Positions 9,201 through 17,850 of a stretch of DNA of 26,681 bases are shown here, piece after piece (within the stretch, counting starts at the first letter, position 1; each line of letters begins with the position of its first letter). The position numbers and the translations under genes were made by a program. This stretch comes from a virus. The DNA lies in IMG/VR virus record IMGVR_UViG_3300005515_000666, positions 1 through 26,681 of that record. One strand, given 5' to 3'. The notes below the pieces were generated by a model, which searched no databases, was not told the DNA's origin, and worked only from the letters and a program-made list of their open reading frames with translations.

Positions 9201-9660
9201 GGTTGGTGGCGTCGAACAGGAACATCAGGGCCCGGCGGCCGATGCCGGTGCCCTGCATGGTGCCGGCAGCATCCACCAGGTCCATCAGCTGGGAAACGTT
9301 CTGGCGCTTCACGCCCTCGATGTAGAGCTGCGTGTTGTTAATGTCGGCCACCAGCGCGGCGCTCGGACCGCCCTCCGAAACCTTCAGGGCGTCGATGCGC
9401 GAGGCGGTCGACGCGGTGGCTAGCACCTGACGCTGGACGTTGGCGAGCTTGCGGGCGGCCTCGGCAGCGAGGTCCAACTGAGCCGCCTTCGCCGCCTGCA
9501 GCACCCGCTGATCCATCGGCAGGGCGCGCCAGGCATCCGGGTCCTGGCGGGCGATTCGGGTCATCGTCTGCTGGATTCGGTCGTCGATCCCCCTGATCTC
9601 GGCGGAACTGAGAACACGGCCGGCGGCCTGGTTTACCGCCCGGATACACTGAGGTTTCAT
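6274..9660 (-). CDS. large internal virion (ejection) protein, gp16 position
   Basis: 1128 aa. The protein is largely helical. It has a conserved-looking central part (NKGSEARKIHFKDGESY, RGSMYDAMLSHIGGLARDIG), a long Ala/Glu/Arg/Lys-rich stretch predicted to be coiled coil (about 565-870), and a C-terminus with an Ala-rich hydrophobic segment near 953-973. The coiled-coil part contains a degenerate internal repeat: AAEKAGQKFGERRQRLEQKM and AAEKIGRKYGEAKGRLDRRM. Proteins of this kind lie at the gp16 position of T7-like genomes and are ejected with DNA to span the envelope. I see no lytic transglycosylase motif like that at the N-terminus of T7 gp16. The start at 9660 is the first Met past the gap; GAAGAAGG lies about 10 bases upstream. 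Confidence 0.75.
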   Translation of the reverse strand: MKPQCIRAVNQAAGRVLSSAEIRGIDDRIQQTMTRIARQDPDAWRALPMDQRVLQAAKAAQLDLAAEAARKLANVQRQVLATASTASRIDALKVSEGGPSAALVADINNTQLYIEGVKRQNVSQLMDLVDAAGTMQGTGIGRRALMFLFDATNPQMTRDLVTEIFANGKGGTGNQIARAGAEAWLKVTDGMRQRFNAAGGDVGKLAYGYLPQPHDAGRVRSAGVDSWVARTMPLLDRKQYVRADGAAMNDSELGDFLRAAYQTIATDGLNKTEAGQFTGSGAKANKGSEARKIHFKDGESYQTYLSEYGRGSMYDAMLSHIGGLARDIGLVERYGPNPNAQFRLQNDLAARAEKDLKVKRVFGNKPQAYWDIVSGVTGSPESARLAQIGQDIRNVQTFGKLAGAVVSSLTDLSTMLVTTGYNKLSYWDLFRNVTKQTDSETRDFLTQHGVIAETMLGDINRWAGENIANNWSGRVANGTMKLSLMNLWTDTMRRGFSMTMMQGLAKLSTKKWGELSEWDRSHLGRKGITEADWDVVAAAQLTDFQGRQFLTPEAIMAADIAKARPADLQRIRDDVDAQTADLTARNDQDQAWIRGRLDKFDQARDALNRAVKARAGKRQADSQKTTGVLLERMALLDAQREAAKLQADLEADYNKLFTAADVQAFNTGLREAAADLGSANRQAVTAAEKAGQKFGERRQRLEQKMREAEASAGRGTEANAERQLIKMTDQDAQIERAALERDIEVALKTIPAEEQAAFRAAMDGVGQVRASAAAGISAAEKIGRKYGEAKGRLDRRMVELQNRIGELDRTADRATSQDAKAAAAKADEMLADLRTYIQRSQERQQRRTAVVDRLNQEVAGRQAAEGDRIKNEVVSKILGFITDESEYAVMNPDLATKAIQTWGGMQTGTIPGELARLTMQFKSFPIAMISRHWRRMLGGNSGLDGAPVLANRAAYATAMAVTTTALGALVFQAKQLKDGKDPVDMTTPKFWARAVAQGGGAGFLGDMILGDTTEDRGQLDSLGRIAFGPTFGSAAELWELTKGNIDEAIAGKDTHIGAEGLRFAKGHLPYVNLWYAKAGIDHLLLHNLQENLSPGYLARVQNKARKDWGQGYWWKPGEAVPDRLPGGQ

Positions 9661-9663
9661 CGC

Positions 9664-9855
9664 ATGGTTACCTTCTTCAAGACCGTCCTGATCATTGGCT
9701 GCATGTTCCTGATCGTGCCCCTCGCTGTGTGGGGCGGGACCGGGAACATCCGGCACGCGTGGTACGCGCTGAAGCGCTACCTGCTGGTGATGGCCATCCT
9801 GGTGGTGCCCGTCTCGGTGCTCGCCGGGATCTCATTCCTGGTCAGCCTCCTGTAG
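9664..9855 (+). CDS. small two-TM membrane protein encoded against the operon
   Basis: 63 aa on the plus strand, inside the only gap of the ejection-protein cluster. Two hydrophobic segments (about residues 6-24, VLIIGCMFLIVPLAVWGG, and 39-62, YLLVMAILVVPVSVLAGISF) flank a short basic loop, NIRHAWYALKR. Only 4 of 63 codons end in A or T, the codon signature of a real gene here, and GAGG lies 9 bases before the ATG. It overlaps the end of the 497-aa gene by 14 bases in convergent orientation and stops at TAG. An opposing small membrane gene inside a virion block fits an independently expressed accessory gene, for instance superinfection exclusion; that function is a guess. Confidence 0.6.
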   Translation: MVTFFKTVLIIGCMFLIVPLAVWGGTGNIRHAWYALKRYLLVMAILVVPVSVLAGISFLVSLL

Positions 9856-11335
9856 ACAGGAAGCACGCCGCGGCCGCCTCGATGAGCGGGGCCTCCTGCA
9901 GGTCGCGCGTGAGGTCGTTGCGCACCTGCTGCATCAAGTCGCCCAGGCGCACCGGCGCCTCCATGCCGTCGAGGTGCACCATCAGGTCAGGCCGCTCGGC
10001 CTCCAGGATGTTCACCGCCCGGTCCACTTCCGGGGCTTCGCTCACGAGGCGCGGCTGAGTGGTGGCACCAGCCTCCCCGCGCTGTGCAATCACCGTACTG
10101 GCATTCGCCGGCGCCACGGACTCAGCGGCGGCACGCGGCGCCGAACTCGATGCGTCGGCCACTGCCGCGTCCAGGGTCGACACGGGGGCAGCCTCTGCGG
10201 TGCGCATGGCCGGGATGACCTCGTCGAGTACTCGGGTCAGTCGCGCATCCAGATCGTCGGCGATCCGGGCCAGGGTGCCAGCGGGGGCCAGGTCAGAGAC
10301 GGCCACGCGCTCGCCGGCGGCGAGCTGGTCGACGGCGCGGGACAGGGCTGCGTCATGTGCGGCCGCGCCCGCCAAGTCTTCGGGCGGCGTCGGCCGGGTG
10401 TTGTCGATGTTCTCGCGCAGCAGGTTCACGCGGGCGGCATCGACGGCATCAGCATCCGGCCGCGGCGCGCCGGTGTGCGGCTCGTTCACCGGCACCTCGC
10501 CGGGCAGCGCGGCCTCGCCCGCCTTCGCCCCGCGCGCGCCCCGCATGGCCAGGGCTCCGAAGCCCAGAGGCAGCAGGGTGGACAGCGTCAGGCCCACCGG
10601 GTCGAACGGGTCGTACTGGTTCGCGATGTCGGCGTAGTTCGCGTTCTTCAGGATCTCGCGGGTGGCGGCGTTCTGGCCGATGAAGGATGCCGGCCCGCCG
10701 GCCACCGCCAGCCCCACGGTCGACGCCCAGGTCTGACCGGCCACCGGCAGGGCCAGGCCCACCCCGGTGAAGCCCGCCGTGACCGCGCCGACCTTCGTGC
10801 GCGTCTCCCAGTCCACGCCCTTCTCGCGCAGGTCGTCGGCGGTGGACAGCCCTTCCTCTGCACCGACCACCGCGGCGCCCGCGAGCGGTCCGAGAACGGC
10901 GCCGGCACCGACGGCCTTCACACCCACCCGGAACAGGTTCGCCACCGCCTGCTCGGCGCCGTGGGCAGTCACCGGGTCGGGCATGTAGTCGCGGGACACG
11001 TTGCGCAGCGAGCGCCCCACCTCGCTGTTCAGGTCGGGGCCGCCCTGCTCGCGCAGCTTCCGGCGGGCTTCCTCGGTGTCGCGGGCCGCCTTGACCGGGT
11101 CGGGCAGCACCCAGTCCTCGGTGCCGAGCGAGCCGCTCACCTGCGCGGCCGCGCCGAAGACGTCGGCCGCCGAACCCGCCGCCTGCGAGATGCCGGCCGC
11201 CACGCCCTTCGGCGCCGCGGTCAGGAAGCCCCACACGCTGAACGCCGGAGCCTGCTTCACCGGCGGCCGGGGCCGCTGCGCCATGTCGAGCAGCACGGCG
11301 TCGGTCGAGGCCTGGAATGCATCGTCGATCGCCAT
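9842..11335 (-). CDS. putative internal virion protein
   Basis: 497 aa. The N-terminal 60 residues include a Pro-rich stretch, PRPPVKQAPAF. Several Gly/Ala-rich hydrophobic stretches follow (around VGVKAVGAGAVLGPLAGAAVVG, AGFTGVGLALPVAGQTWAST and VGLTLSTLLPLGFGALAM), then a charged, Ala-rich C-terminal half. No enzyme motif is visible. Placement between the gp15-like and gp16-like genes, size and the mixed hydrophobic/helical composition fit an ejected core protein that might insert in the host membrane. It starts at 11335 with a TGATG junction to the preceding gene. The long upstream frame to 13312 is a shadow. Confidence 0.65.
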   Translation of the reverse strand: MAIDDAFQASTDAVLLDMAQRPRPPVKQAPAFSVWGFLTAAPKGVAAGISQAAGSAADVFGAAAQVSGSLGTEDWVLPDPVKAARDTEEARRKLREQGGPDLNSEVGRSLRNVSRDYMPDPVTAHGAEQAVANLFRVGVKAVGAGAVLGPLAGAAVVGAEEGLSTADDLREKGVDWETRTKVGAVTAGFTGVGLALPVAGQTWASTVGLAVAGGPASFIGQNAATREILKNANYADIANQYDPFDPVGLTLSTLLPLGFGALAMRGARGAKAGEAALPGEVPVNEPHTGAPRPDADAVDAARVNLLRENIDNTRPTPPEDLAGAAAHDAALSRAVDQLAAGERVAVSDLAPAGTLARIADDLDARLTRVLDEVIPAMRTAEAAPVSTLDAAVADASSSAPRAAAESVAPANASTVIAQRGEAGATTQPRLVSEAPEVDRAVNILEAERPDLMVHLDGMEAPVRLGDLMQQVRNDLTRDLQEAPLIEAAAACFLSTGG

Positions 11336-13635
11336 CACTTCACCTCGATGATGAGCGGCCGACCAGCGGCGTTCGTGGCGATGCCGGCCCCCGTCTGAAC
11401 CGCGTATCGCCCCTGTCCTGCGGAGATCAGCGAAGCGCTCGGCACCTGCTTCAGGAAGTCGGCGACGGGCATGGCGGTGCCGCTGACGTAGACGAGGCTG
11501 CCGGCCTGCTGCTCGTGAACCTTCTCCGCGTAGGCGGTCGCGGCCTCGGGCGTCTTGAACTTGCCGAGGTGGCGGCCGGTCTTCCGGTAGGCCTCGATCG
11601 CCTGCTGATCGGACATCACCTTGCCGTCGTCGCTCACGGTCGGGATCAGCACCTCGGCGCCGTCGAAGTTCGCGCTGATCGAGCGCACCGTGCTGATGGA
11701 GCCGTCGGCGTTCTTCACCGTGGGCCGCTTCGTGAGGTCGATGTTCCCCGGCTCGATCTGCCCCGCCGCGGCCTTCGGCAGCGCGGGCACACCGCCCACG
11801 ATGCTGGCCGGCGTCAAGGTGTTCAGGCGCTTTGTGAAATCCGCAGGCTCCATGCCGCGCGGCAGCGGGATCTTCTTGCCGGCCTGGGTGGTGAGGCCAC
11901 CCGTCACGAGGCGAACCGCGCGCGGCAGGTCGCTGCTTCCCTCGGATTCCAACCCGTAGGCGGCCAGCACGCCAGCCTCGATCATGGCTTCCCGCACCTC
12001 CTGGTTCGGATAGGCGTCGCCGATTTCCTTCGCGACCTGGGCCCGCGTGCCGCTCACGGCAGCGCCGTCCTTCTTCACCGCCTTGTCCCGGATGGCTTGG
12101 TCGCCGCGGAGTACGAGTTCGGAGGTGTAGCGGCCGGTCGTAGTGCGATCTCCGGCGAGGCCGAACGCCAGGCCGATGGCGTTGTTCTTCGGCGCCATCT
12201 GCTTGCCCAGCGCGGCGGCCTGCTGCGGGCCGATGGCCTCGGCCACCTGGGCGATGGCGCTGCTGCGCTGCTCGACGGGCAGCACGTTGATCATCCGGCC
12301 CACATCCTCGGCTTCCTGCTTCGTGAGCGGGGACACGGCCTGGCCGCCCAACTGGCTCGAGGCGAACGTCACCGCCTCTATGCGGCCGGCGATGGTGGAC
12401 ACCAGCCCGTTCACTGAGCGCGTGTCGATCTGCGGCACGGGCGGGCCGCCGTACTCCTGGGCACCGATCAGCGGGTCCTCGGCGAACGCCTTGCGCTTCG
12501 CGTCGCGGATGCCCTCCAGCTCGTTCACACGCTTCTCGGTGCGGGGGTCCGTGCCCTTCACGTTCAGCGTGGCCCGCGTCTGGTTGATCGCCGCGTCCAT
12601 GGCGGACAGCGGCTGCATGCCGAAGGCCGACCGCTCGGGCGCCTGGCGCAGCAGGTCGGGCAGCGCGGCGGCGAACGGCGTGTTGGCGGTCTGGGCCGTC
12701 AGCTGGGTGACGTACTCCGGGCTCAGCGTCTTCCCGCTCGTGACCAGGCTGTTCGCCGCGTTGAAGGCGGACTCGGCCTTGCGCAGCGCCGCGTCCTGCG
12801 CCGCTCGTGCGCGTGCGGCTTCCGCCTCGGCCCGCTGGATGTTGGCGACCTTGAACCCCTCGATCTGGCCCATGAGGTGGACCTTCTTCTGCGGGTCCAT
12901 CTTGTCGTCGGCGGACAGCTGCGCCTCCACCTGCCCGAGTGCCTTGTTGTCGCGGCGGGCACCGACGATCGCCTCGGAAGTGCGCGCGAACGAAGCGCCC
13001 TCTTCCCAGGCCTGCCGCGTCTTGCCGAGCTGCTCCACGCTGAGCCCGCTGTGCGGGCCGAACTGCTGCACCGCGCCGTCGACCATCGCGCGCGCGGCGG
13101 CCGGGTCCTTCATGTAGAGGCGTTGGGCCGTCTCGAAGGTGCTGTTCAGGCCGTCCCGCACCTCGGACTGGTTGCGGTCGTTCAGGGCCTTCGTGATGTC
13201 GCGGTCGAACCCGGGCGCGAGGCTGTCGAAGTCGTACTGGGCATCGGACGCGAAGTCGGCCGGCACGCCCTCCAGCGCCGTGGTGCGGATGTCGGTCATC
13301 CGCTGCTTCCACAGGTCGACCGCCTCGCCCTTCGGGATGGTGCCGGAGCGAATGCCATCGACGAACTCGTCTCGCGCCGCCTTCGCGCTCTCGCGGCCGC
13401 CGTTCACCAGCCGGGTGGCGTTCGCATGGTCGGCCGCGCGCTGCAGGCGGATCTGGTCCTGGCGGACCTGCTCATCTTCGGCGCGCAGCGTGCGCTGGGC
13501 GTCCATGGCGATGCCCTGCACCGTCTTCGCGAGGCCGGCAGTAGCGGCAGCCACCTCGTCGCGCTTGCGCCGGTCGGGCCACGAGGGCTGGGCGACGACC
13601 TGGCCGAACCCGTCAGCGGATGGAATGCGCGCCAT
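11335..13635 (-). CDS. internal virion protein, gp15 position
   Basis: 766 aa, mostly helical and rich in Ala, Arg, Gln and Glu, with coiled-coil-like stretches such as [20 protein letters not shown]. Residues about 630-711 form a compact module from [20 protein letters not shown] to [10 protein letters not shown], with the sub-motif EVLIPTV and GRHLGKF. I know this module as a recurrent C-terminal piece in many phage internal or tail proteins; its function is not established to my knowledge. The gene follows the gp14-like gene by one base (TGA-C-ATG) and ends in a TGATG junction. Assignment to the T7 gp15 role is by order and size, not motif. Confidence 0.7.
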   Translation of the reverse strand: MARIPSADGFGQVVAQPSWPDRRKRDEVAAATAGLAKTVQGIAMDAQRTLRAEDEQVRQDQIRLQRAADHANATRLVNGGRESAKAARDEFVDGIRSGTIPKGEAVDLWKQRMTDIRTTALEGVPADFASDAQYDFDSLAPGFDRDITKALNDRNQSEVRDGLNSTFETAQRLYMKDPAAARAMVDGAVQQFGPHSGLSVEQLGKTRQAWEEGASFARTSEAIVGARRDNKALGQVEAQLSADDKMDPQKKVHLMGQIEGFKVANIQRAEAEAARARAAQDAALRKAESAFNAANSLVTSGKTLSPEYVTQLTAQTANTPFAAALPDLLRQAPERSAFGMQPLSAMDAAINQTRATLNVKGTDPRTEKRVNELEGIRDAKRKAFAEDPLIGAQEYGGPPVPQIDTRSVNGLVSTIAGRIEAVTFASSQLGGQAVSPLTKQEAEDVGRMINVLPVEQRSSAIAQVAEAIGPQQAAALGKQMAPKNNAIGLAFGLAGDRTTTGRYTSELVLRGDQAIRDKAVKKDGAAVSGTRAQVAKEIGDAYPNQEVREAMIEAGVLAAYGLESEGSSDLPRAVRLVTGGLTTQAGKKIPLPRGMEPADFTKRLNTLTPASIVGGVPALPKAAAGQIEPGNIDLTKRPTVKNADGSISTVRSISANFDGAEVLIPTVSDDGKVMSDQQAIEAYRKTGRHLGKFKTPEAATAYAEKVHEQQAGSLVYVSGTAMPVADFLKQVPSASLISAGQGRYAVQTGAGIATNAAGRPLIIEVK

Positions 13636-13636
13636 G

Positions 13637-14071
13637 TCAGGCCTTTCCCTTCTTGCCCTTCCAGCCGACCTGGTAGCCGGTGGAGAGCAGGTCGCTCGCG
13701 CCGTTGATCGCCGCGGCGCGGGCGCCGTCGCCGATGCCGTACAGCTGCGACTCGGCGCGGCGGTTGCCGGTGAGCAGCGTCATCTGCTCATCCAGGGCGC
13801 CGGAGCGCTCGATGTCGCCGGTGTTGATCTCGGAGAACTCGTCCAGCGCCGTGCCGCTGGCGGCCGTGGCGGCGCGGGCCGCGGCGACCTGCTTCCGGCG
13901 CGCGCGCGAGATCTGTTCGGCCTGCGCCTTGTAGGCGTCCTTTTCCCGGGCCGCGTCCTGCTTCGCCTCGTCGTCCCGCTCGTTCGCGTTGTCGATGGCG
14001 ACAGCGGTGCTGACGGCCGACGCGGCCAGCGACGCGTAACCCAGCGCCCCGATGCCTGCAAGAAGTCCCAT
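13637..14071 (-). CDS. internal virion protein, gp14-like
   Basis: 144 aa. The N-terminus [20 protein letters not shown] is a Gly/Ala-rich hydrophobic helix. A charged helical part follows ([24 protein letters not shown]) and then the pattern [23 protein letters not shown], which is very common in T7 gp14-type proteins, the small ejection protein thought to form the outer-membrane channel. It starts two bases after the TAG stop of the GNAT gene. The longer frame to 14554 is antisense-frame noise over the GNAT gene. The C-terminus is Lys/Gly-rich (GWKGKKGKA). Confidence 0.8.
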   Translation of the reverse strand: MGLLAGIGALGYASLAASAVSTAVAIDNANERDDEAKQDAAREKDAYKAQAEQISRARRKQVAAARAATAASGTALDEFSEINTGDIERSGALDEQMTLLTGNRRAESQLYGIGDGARAAAINGASDLLSTGYQVGWKGKKGKA

Positions 14072-14073
14072 GC

Positions 14074-14526
14074 CTATGCTCCCAACATGATGCCGAAGCG
14101 CTTGAGGCCCAGGGCCTCGTACAGCTTGGCGGTTTTCTCGGTCAGCTCGTCGCTGATGTCGGTGCTGATCCCGACCGTGGCGAGCTTCGCGCCCACCTCG
14201 CCCTTCCAGGCGATGAAGCGCTTGATGAGGCCTGCGGCGATGAACGAGCCGCGGTGTTCCGGGTCGACGTACAGGGCAAGCTCGCAGATCACCAGGTCGT
14301 CGCTGCACCAGTAGTCGGTGGCGAAGGCCAGCATCACGCCGACCACCTGCCCGTCGCGCTCGGCCACTCGAAGGAAGCCGAGCGGGCTGTCCAGCACGGC
14401 CAGCAGCGTCCGCTCGAGCTTTGCGCGCGAGAACGTGATCGGCGTGAAGTGGGGAGCCTCGGCGTGCATGCGCTCGCCCATGTCCAGCAGCGCCGGCAAG
14501 TCGGAGAGGTTGGCGGTTCGGTTCAT
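14074..14526 (-). CDS. GNAT-fold acetyltransferase-like protein, gp13 position
   Basis: 150 aa. The GNAT layout is visible: an N-terminal helix pair, GFLRVAERDGQVVGVMLAF (strand-turn-strand), DLVICELALYVDPEHRGSFIAAGLIKRFIAW (the beta4 strand plus the acetyl-CoA loop region, with EHRGSFIA in place of the usual Q/RxxGxG/A) and KLYEALGLKRFGI at the end. A GNAT-like protein between tail tubular protein B and gp14 is a recurring T7-like arrangement; T7 gp13 itself is related to this fold. Substrate is unknown, and the protein may serve virion assembly rather than catalysis. The start at 14526 overlaps the previous stop (ATGA). It ends in TAG. Confidence 0.8.
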   Translation of the reverse strand: MNRTANLSDLPALLDMGERMHAEAPHFTPITFSRAKLERTLLAVLDSPLGFLRVAERDGQVVGVMLAFATDYWCSDDLVICELALYVDPEHRGSFIAAGLIKRFIAWKGEVGAKLATVGISTDISDELTEKTAKLYEALGLKRFGIMLGA

Positions 14527-16742
14527 CCTGCGTTGACCGATATGGTGCGGACAACCGAAAGCACGGTCCACTTCTGCCCCTGGTCCTGGACTAGTTCCAG
14601 GTCCACGCCATCGTCATCGTCCCAGCCAATCTCGGGCATCTCGAGCAGCCCGGTCACGGGATCCGGCGCTTGGTCCAACGTGTGATCCGTGTCGAAGGCC
14701 CGGAACGCCACCTCGGCGCCGTTGATCTTCATGCCGACCGAATCGTGCACCCGAACCTGCACGCGGTTCACGCTCTTGGCCTGGCCGGTGCTGGTTCCGG
14801 TACCGGTGCCCAACTCCGGCGGCGGCAGCACAATGCGCGCGGTGTACGGCAGCCCAGCCACCACGGTGACCGCTGGGTCGTCGAGCGTGATCACGCCGGC
14901 GCCGCTGACAGTCTTCGTTCCCAGGTAGATGGCGTCGCCCATCACCGAGACCTCGCGGCCGGCCAGGGCGTCGAAGCCGGTCGCGTTGGTGGTCGGAATG
15001 CCGAAGGTGCGTTCCACACGGCCGTCGTAGAACCCGAAGAGCGACCCGGTGCCCACCTTCCAGTTCAGCCGCTCGATGCGGCGCGTCGGCGTGCCGTTGA
15101 TCGTCCGCAGCACCACCGCGTCGGTCACGTCCGCATCGGCCGTCGGGATCGTCGACAGCGACTCCACCACCCCATCCGTGCTGCCGCCGGCCCACGCCAG
15201 CGTGTTCTGCTCGCGGTTGTAGGTGAAGGCCAGCAGCTTCCCGCTGTTCGTGCACACCCACACCACCGAGTTCGGCCGGCGCTCGTAACTGATCTCGCGG
15301 ATGCCGTCGGCGATGAGGTGCTCGGAGAAGACCGACACATCCGTGCTGTCGTAACCGTCGACCTGCTGCGGGAACAGCACCCGCACCGCGCGGCCGCCGC
15401 GCTCCACGAACACAATCTCTTTGCCGACCGTCATCGGCCGGATCGGCGCGCAGCCCCACTCGCTCTGCGCGTTGATCTGTATGTTCGTCTGGGTGATGGG
15501 CTTCTCGATGCCGCCCTTGCCTTCCAGCTCGGCGCCGTACCCGAGCATCACCAGCGTGCCGGCGCCGCAGAGGTACGCGAGCGGGTTCACTTCGTCCGTG
15601 GCCGCCGCCGTCTTGTAGACGGCCGAGTCGTCGTCGGTTCCGGGGGTGAAGTCGAAGTAGAGCGCGGTGCGCGAGCCCCACATCGACTGCGGGTAGGTGG
15701 TCGTGTTCCCGAACCACAGCCGCTGCTGGTAGAACGCGCATGTCTTCGGGTAGCCGCGGGTGTCGGACCAGATCGGCCGCAGCACTACCCACGCGTCGGC
15801 GGGTGCCGCCACCACGCTGGTCAGCTCGCGGACGATCACCGCGTCCACCACCGTGGCCGACGTCACGCCGATGATGCGCACCAGGCCGCCGTTGAGCTCC
15901 ACTAGGCTGCCCACGTCGTCGCGCCAGCCGTCCACGCCGAGTGTCACCGTGATGGCCGCGCCGACCGGATCCTTGCCGCTCGCTGTCGCCGTCGTCATCG
16001 GGGAGCCGAGCAGCGTCCACACCGGGCCGAGGTTGATCGAGGGGTAGCCGGTGAGGTCGAAGAACTCGGCCGTCACCGTAGCCGTTGCGCTGACGGCAGA
16101 GCCCACGGCCGTGATCAGCGCCGTGCCGCCGCCCCAGGTGATCTCCCGGTTCACGTCACTGGCGAGGAAGAAGTTCCCGCTGGCGGCGAGCGTGCGGCCG
16201 GCGCCCACGGCGCCGTTGTTGATCGTGATGTTCACCGCGGCCTGGTTGCCCACCTCGGCCACCGGCGCCGGCTTCAACGGCGCAAGGTCCAGCACCCACC
16301 GTGCATCGGCGAACCGGCGCAGGCGGCGCGGGAAGTGCGAGCCGTGGGCGATGATCATCGTGTCTTCGCCCTGGGTGAAGTCCAGCTCGAAGGCTTCCGC
16401 CGCGGTGTACGGCGACGCGATCTCGTACGGCACGTTCGGTGCCGTCTCCACGAGAGTGCCGTTGGCGCGCAGCACCCGAATGTAGTTCTGTCCCACCTCG
16501 AGCTGGTAGGCGTCGGTCCGGGAGTAGACGAACCGGACGAGTCGCGCTTGGCTGACGGCGAACTTCGTCGACGCGATCATCTGCAGCGGCGGCCGGATGG
16601 TGGCGCCGCCCTGCTTCAGCACCACCACGTTTTCGAGCTTCTTGGCGGACGAGTTGTACTTCTCGATGTCGGTGCGGCCGGCCAGCAGCGGGGAGAACTC
16701 GCCGCCGGTGAAGTTGGTGGTCGCGATCTCCAGCTTAGGCAT
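14523..16742 (-). CDS. tail tubular protein B (nozzle), gp12-like
   Basis: 739 aa, close to the size of T7 gp12. The N-terminus TNFTGGEFSPLLAGRTDIEKY followed by KKLENVVVLKQGGATIRPP is the hallmark of this family, which forms the hexameric nozzle below the adaptor ring. The remainder is beta-rich with repeated short Gly/Thr/Val strands. The start at 16742 overlaps tail tubular protein A by 8 bases, and its stop overlaps the GNAT start. The minus-strand frame at 14614-16020 is a shadow with Arg/Gly-rich composition. Confidence 0.92.
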   Translation of the reverse strand: MPKLEIATTNFTGGEFSPLLAGRTDIEKYNSSAKKLENVVVLKQGGATIRPPLQMIASTKFAVSQARLVRFVYSRTDAYQLEVGQNYIRVLRANGTLVETAPNVPYEIASPYTAAEAFELDFTQGEDTMIIAHGSHFPRRLRRFADARWVLDLAPLKPAPVAEVGNQAAVNITINNGAVGAGRTLAASGNFFLASDVNREITWGGGTALITAVGSAVSATATVTAEFFDLTGYPSINLGPVWTLLGSPMTTATASGKDPVGAAITVTLGVDGWRDDVGSLVELNGGLVRIIGVTSATVVDAVIVRELTSVVAAPADAWVVLRPIWSDTRGYPKTCAFYQQRLWFGNTTTYPQSMWGSRTALYFDFTPGTDDDSAVYKTAAATDEVNPLAYLCGAGTLVMLGYGAELEGKGGIEKPITQTNIQINAQSEWGCAPIRPMTVGKEIVFVERGGRAVRVLFPQQVDGYDSTDVSVFSEHLIADGIREISYERRPNSVVWVCTNSGKLLAFTYNREQNTLAWAGGSTDGVVESLSTIPTADADVTDAVVLRTINGTPTRRIERLNWKVGTGSLFGFYDGRVERTFGIPTTNATGFDALAGREVSVMGDAIYLGTKTVSGAGVITLDDPAVTVVAGLPYTARIVLPPPELGTGTGTSTGQAKSVNRVQVRVHDSVGMKINGAEVAFRAFDTDHTLDQAPDPVTGLLEMPEIGWDDDDGVDLELVQDQGQKWTVLSVVRTISVNAG

Positions 16743-17304
16743 AGCCGCCTCCGCGCACGGCCAGGAACGGCGAGTCGCCGTAAACCTCCGGCGGGTTCTC
16801 CTGCCCGTCGATGGCCTTGGCGGTCTTCAGGGCGTCGCGGTACAGGCCGTCCTTCAGCTGCGCGAGCGACGTGCTCTTTGTGATCGGGTAGGCGATGTCG
16901 GCCGCCATGCGCAGCACCATCAGGTCCGTGAGGCTCGCATCCCACATCCCCTCGGTGACTTCGGCCACGTACCGGAGCTGGAGGCTGGTCTGGTTCGCGA
17001 GGATGCGGTTCCCCTCGAAGGCGAAGTCGTCACTGCCGCAGGTGCCAACGTCCAGCAGGCGCAGCCAGTCGCCAGGCTTGGTGAACCAGTTCGACCAGCC
17101 ATAGGCCGGCGCTCCTGCTGCGGCCGAGAGCTTCACGCGCTTCACTGCGCAGTTCCACACGTGCACGCGCAGCAGGCTGCGCTTGGCAATCGGGTACAGG
17201 TTCGCGCAGATCATCGACGCCCGGGTCCCCTCGGACAACGAGGCGATCGGGGCATTGCCCACGAGGATCAGCGCTCGGGAACAGATCTCGACGTCGGTTG
17301 CCAT
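16735..17304 (-). CDS. tail tubular protein A (adaptor), gp11-like
   Basis: 189 aa, normal for the T7 gp11 family. The N-terminus TDVEICSRALILVGNAPIASL with RASMICANLYPIAKRSLLRVHVWNCAV is diagnostic: these proteins form the ring joining the portal to the nozzle. LQLRYVAEV and LRMAADIAYPITKS in the second half also fit. It is the first gene after the intrinsic terminator at 17319-17346. The ribosome site GGAGAGGTGAG directly precedes the ATG at 17304, only about 15 bases after the T-run, so expression probably depends on read-through or a signal not seen here. Confidence 0.92.
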   Translation of the reverse strand: MATDVEICSRALILVGNAPIASLSEGTRASMICANLYPIAKRSLLRVHVWNCAVKRVKLSAAAGAPAYGWSNWFTKPGDWLRLLDVGTCGSDDFAFEGNRILANQTSLQLRYVAEVTEGMWDASLTDLMVLRMAADIAYPITKSTSLAQLKDGLYRDALKTAKAIDGQENPPEVYGDSPFLAVRGGGYA

Positions 17305-17318
17305 CTCACCTCTCCAAG

Positions 17319-17346
17319 AAAAAAGGCGGAGCCAACCGGCCCCGCC
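17319..17346 (-). terminator. intrinsic terminator after the capsid genes
   Basis: In the leftward transcript a 9-bp stem GGCGGGGCC/GGCTCCGCC (one G-U pair) with loop GGTT is followed at once by six T residues. This is the strongest intrinsic terminator in the window. It sits between the capsid/head-accessory genes and tail tubular protein A, the same relative place as T-phi, which in T7 follows gene 10 and tempers downstream expression. Partial read-through is expected because tail genes follow with no clear new promoter. Confidence 0.85.
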
Positions 17347-17369
17347 CTTCGTTCACCGCAGGCCCGGGG

Positions 17370-17825
17370 TCAGGCCGGGATGTACGGGATTTCCGCCCGG
17401 ATCGTCTGGTTCGCCGGGATCGCGGCGCCAGCCACCGTGCCGTAGATCTCGACGTCCTGCGTCAGCACGTAGCGCTGGCCGCCGGTGAGCTTCGTGCCGG
17501 TGTTGACCTGCGCCGTCGCGGCCGCAGCGACGGACGTCGCGGCCATCAGTGCGGTGGCGTCGATGACGGCACCGGTGGCGGCATCACGGATGCCGAGCGC
17601 CAGCGTGCTGGAAGCGGTACCAGCGCCGGTGCTCAGCGTCACCGGGCACAGCAGGCGATCGCCCTTCTTGAGGACGAGACCGAACGCGATCGTGTCGCCG
17701 ATGCCGGCGCCAGCGTGGACGGCCGGCATCTCGCACACCGCAGTGAACGAGCGGGCCTGCGAGTCGAACATCACCTTGCGACCAGCTGCGATCTCCGCGG
17801 CGGCGCGACCATTGACTTCAGCCAT
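17370..17825 (-). CDS. putative head accessory/decoration protein
   Basis: 151 aa directly downstream of the major capsid gene. The sequence is beta-rich with many Ala, Thr, Gly and Val residues (VTLSTGAGTASSTLALGIRDA, GQRYVLTQDVEIYGTVAGAAIPANQTIRAEIPYI). There is no signal peptide, membrane segment or enzyme motif. AGGAG lies about 9 bases before the ATG at 17825. Position between capsid and terminator suggests high expression and a capsid-associated role such as decoration or head fibre. The family is common in podoviruses but I cannot name it with certainty. Confidence 0.7.
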   Translation of the reverse strand: MAEVNGRAAAEIAAGRKVMFDSQARSFTAVCEMPAVHAGAGIGDTIAFGLVLKKGDRLLCPVTLSTGAGTASSTLALGIRDAATGAVIDATALMAATSVAAAATAQVNTGTKLTGGQRYVLTQDVEIYGTVAGAAIPANQTIRAEIPYIPA

Positions 17826-17850
17826 GATTCATTGCTCCTGAATGTGTGGG

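Noticed and set aside
11336-13312. N-terminal extension of the 497-aa gene's frame over the 766-aa gene
   Set aside because: The extension is Arg/Gly/Ala/Pro-rich shadow sequence over a coding gene; the true start is the TGATG junction at 11335.
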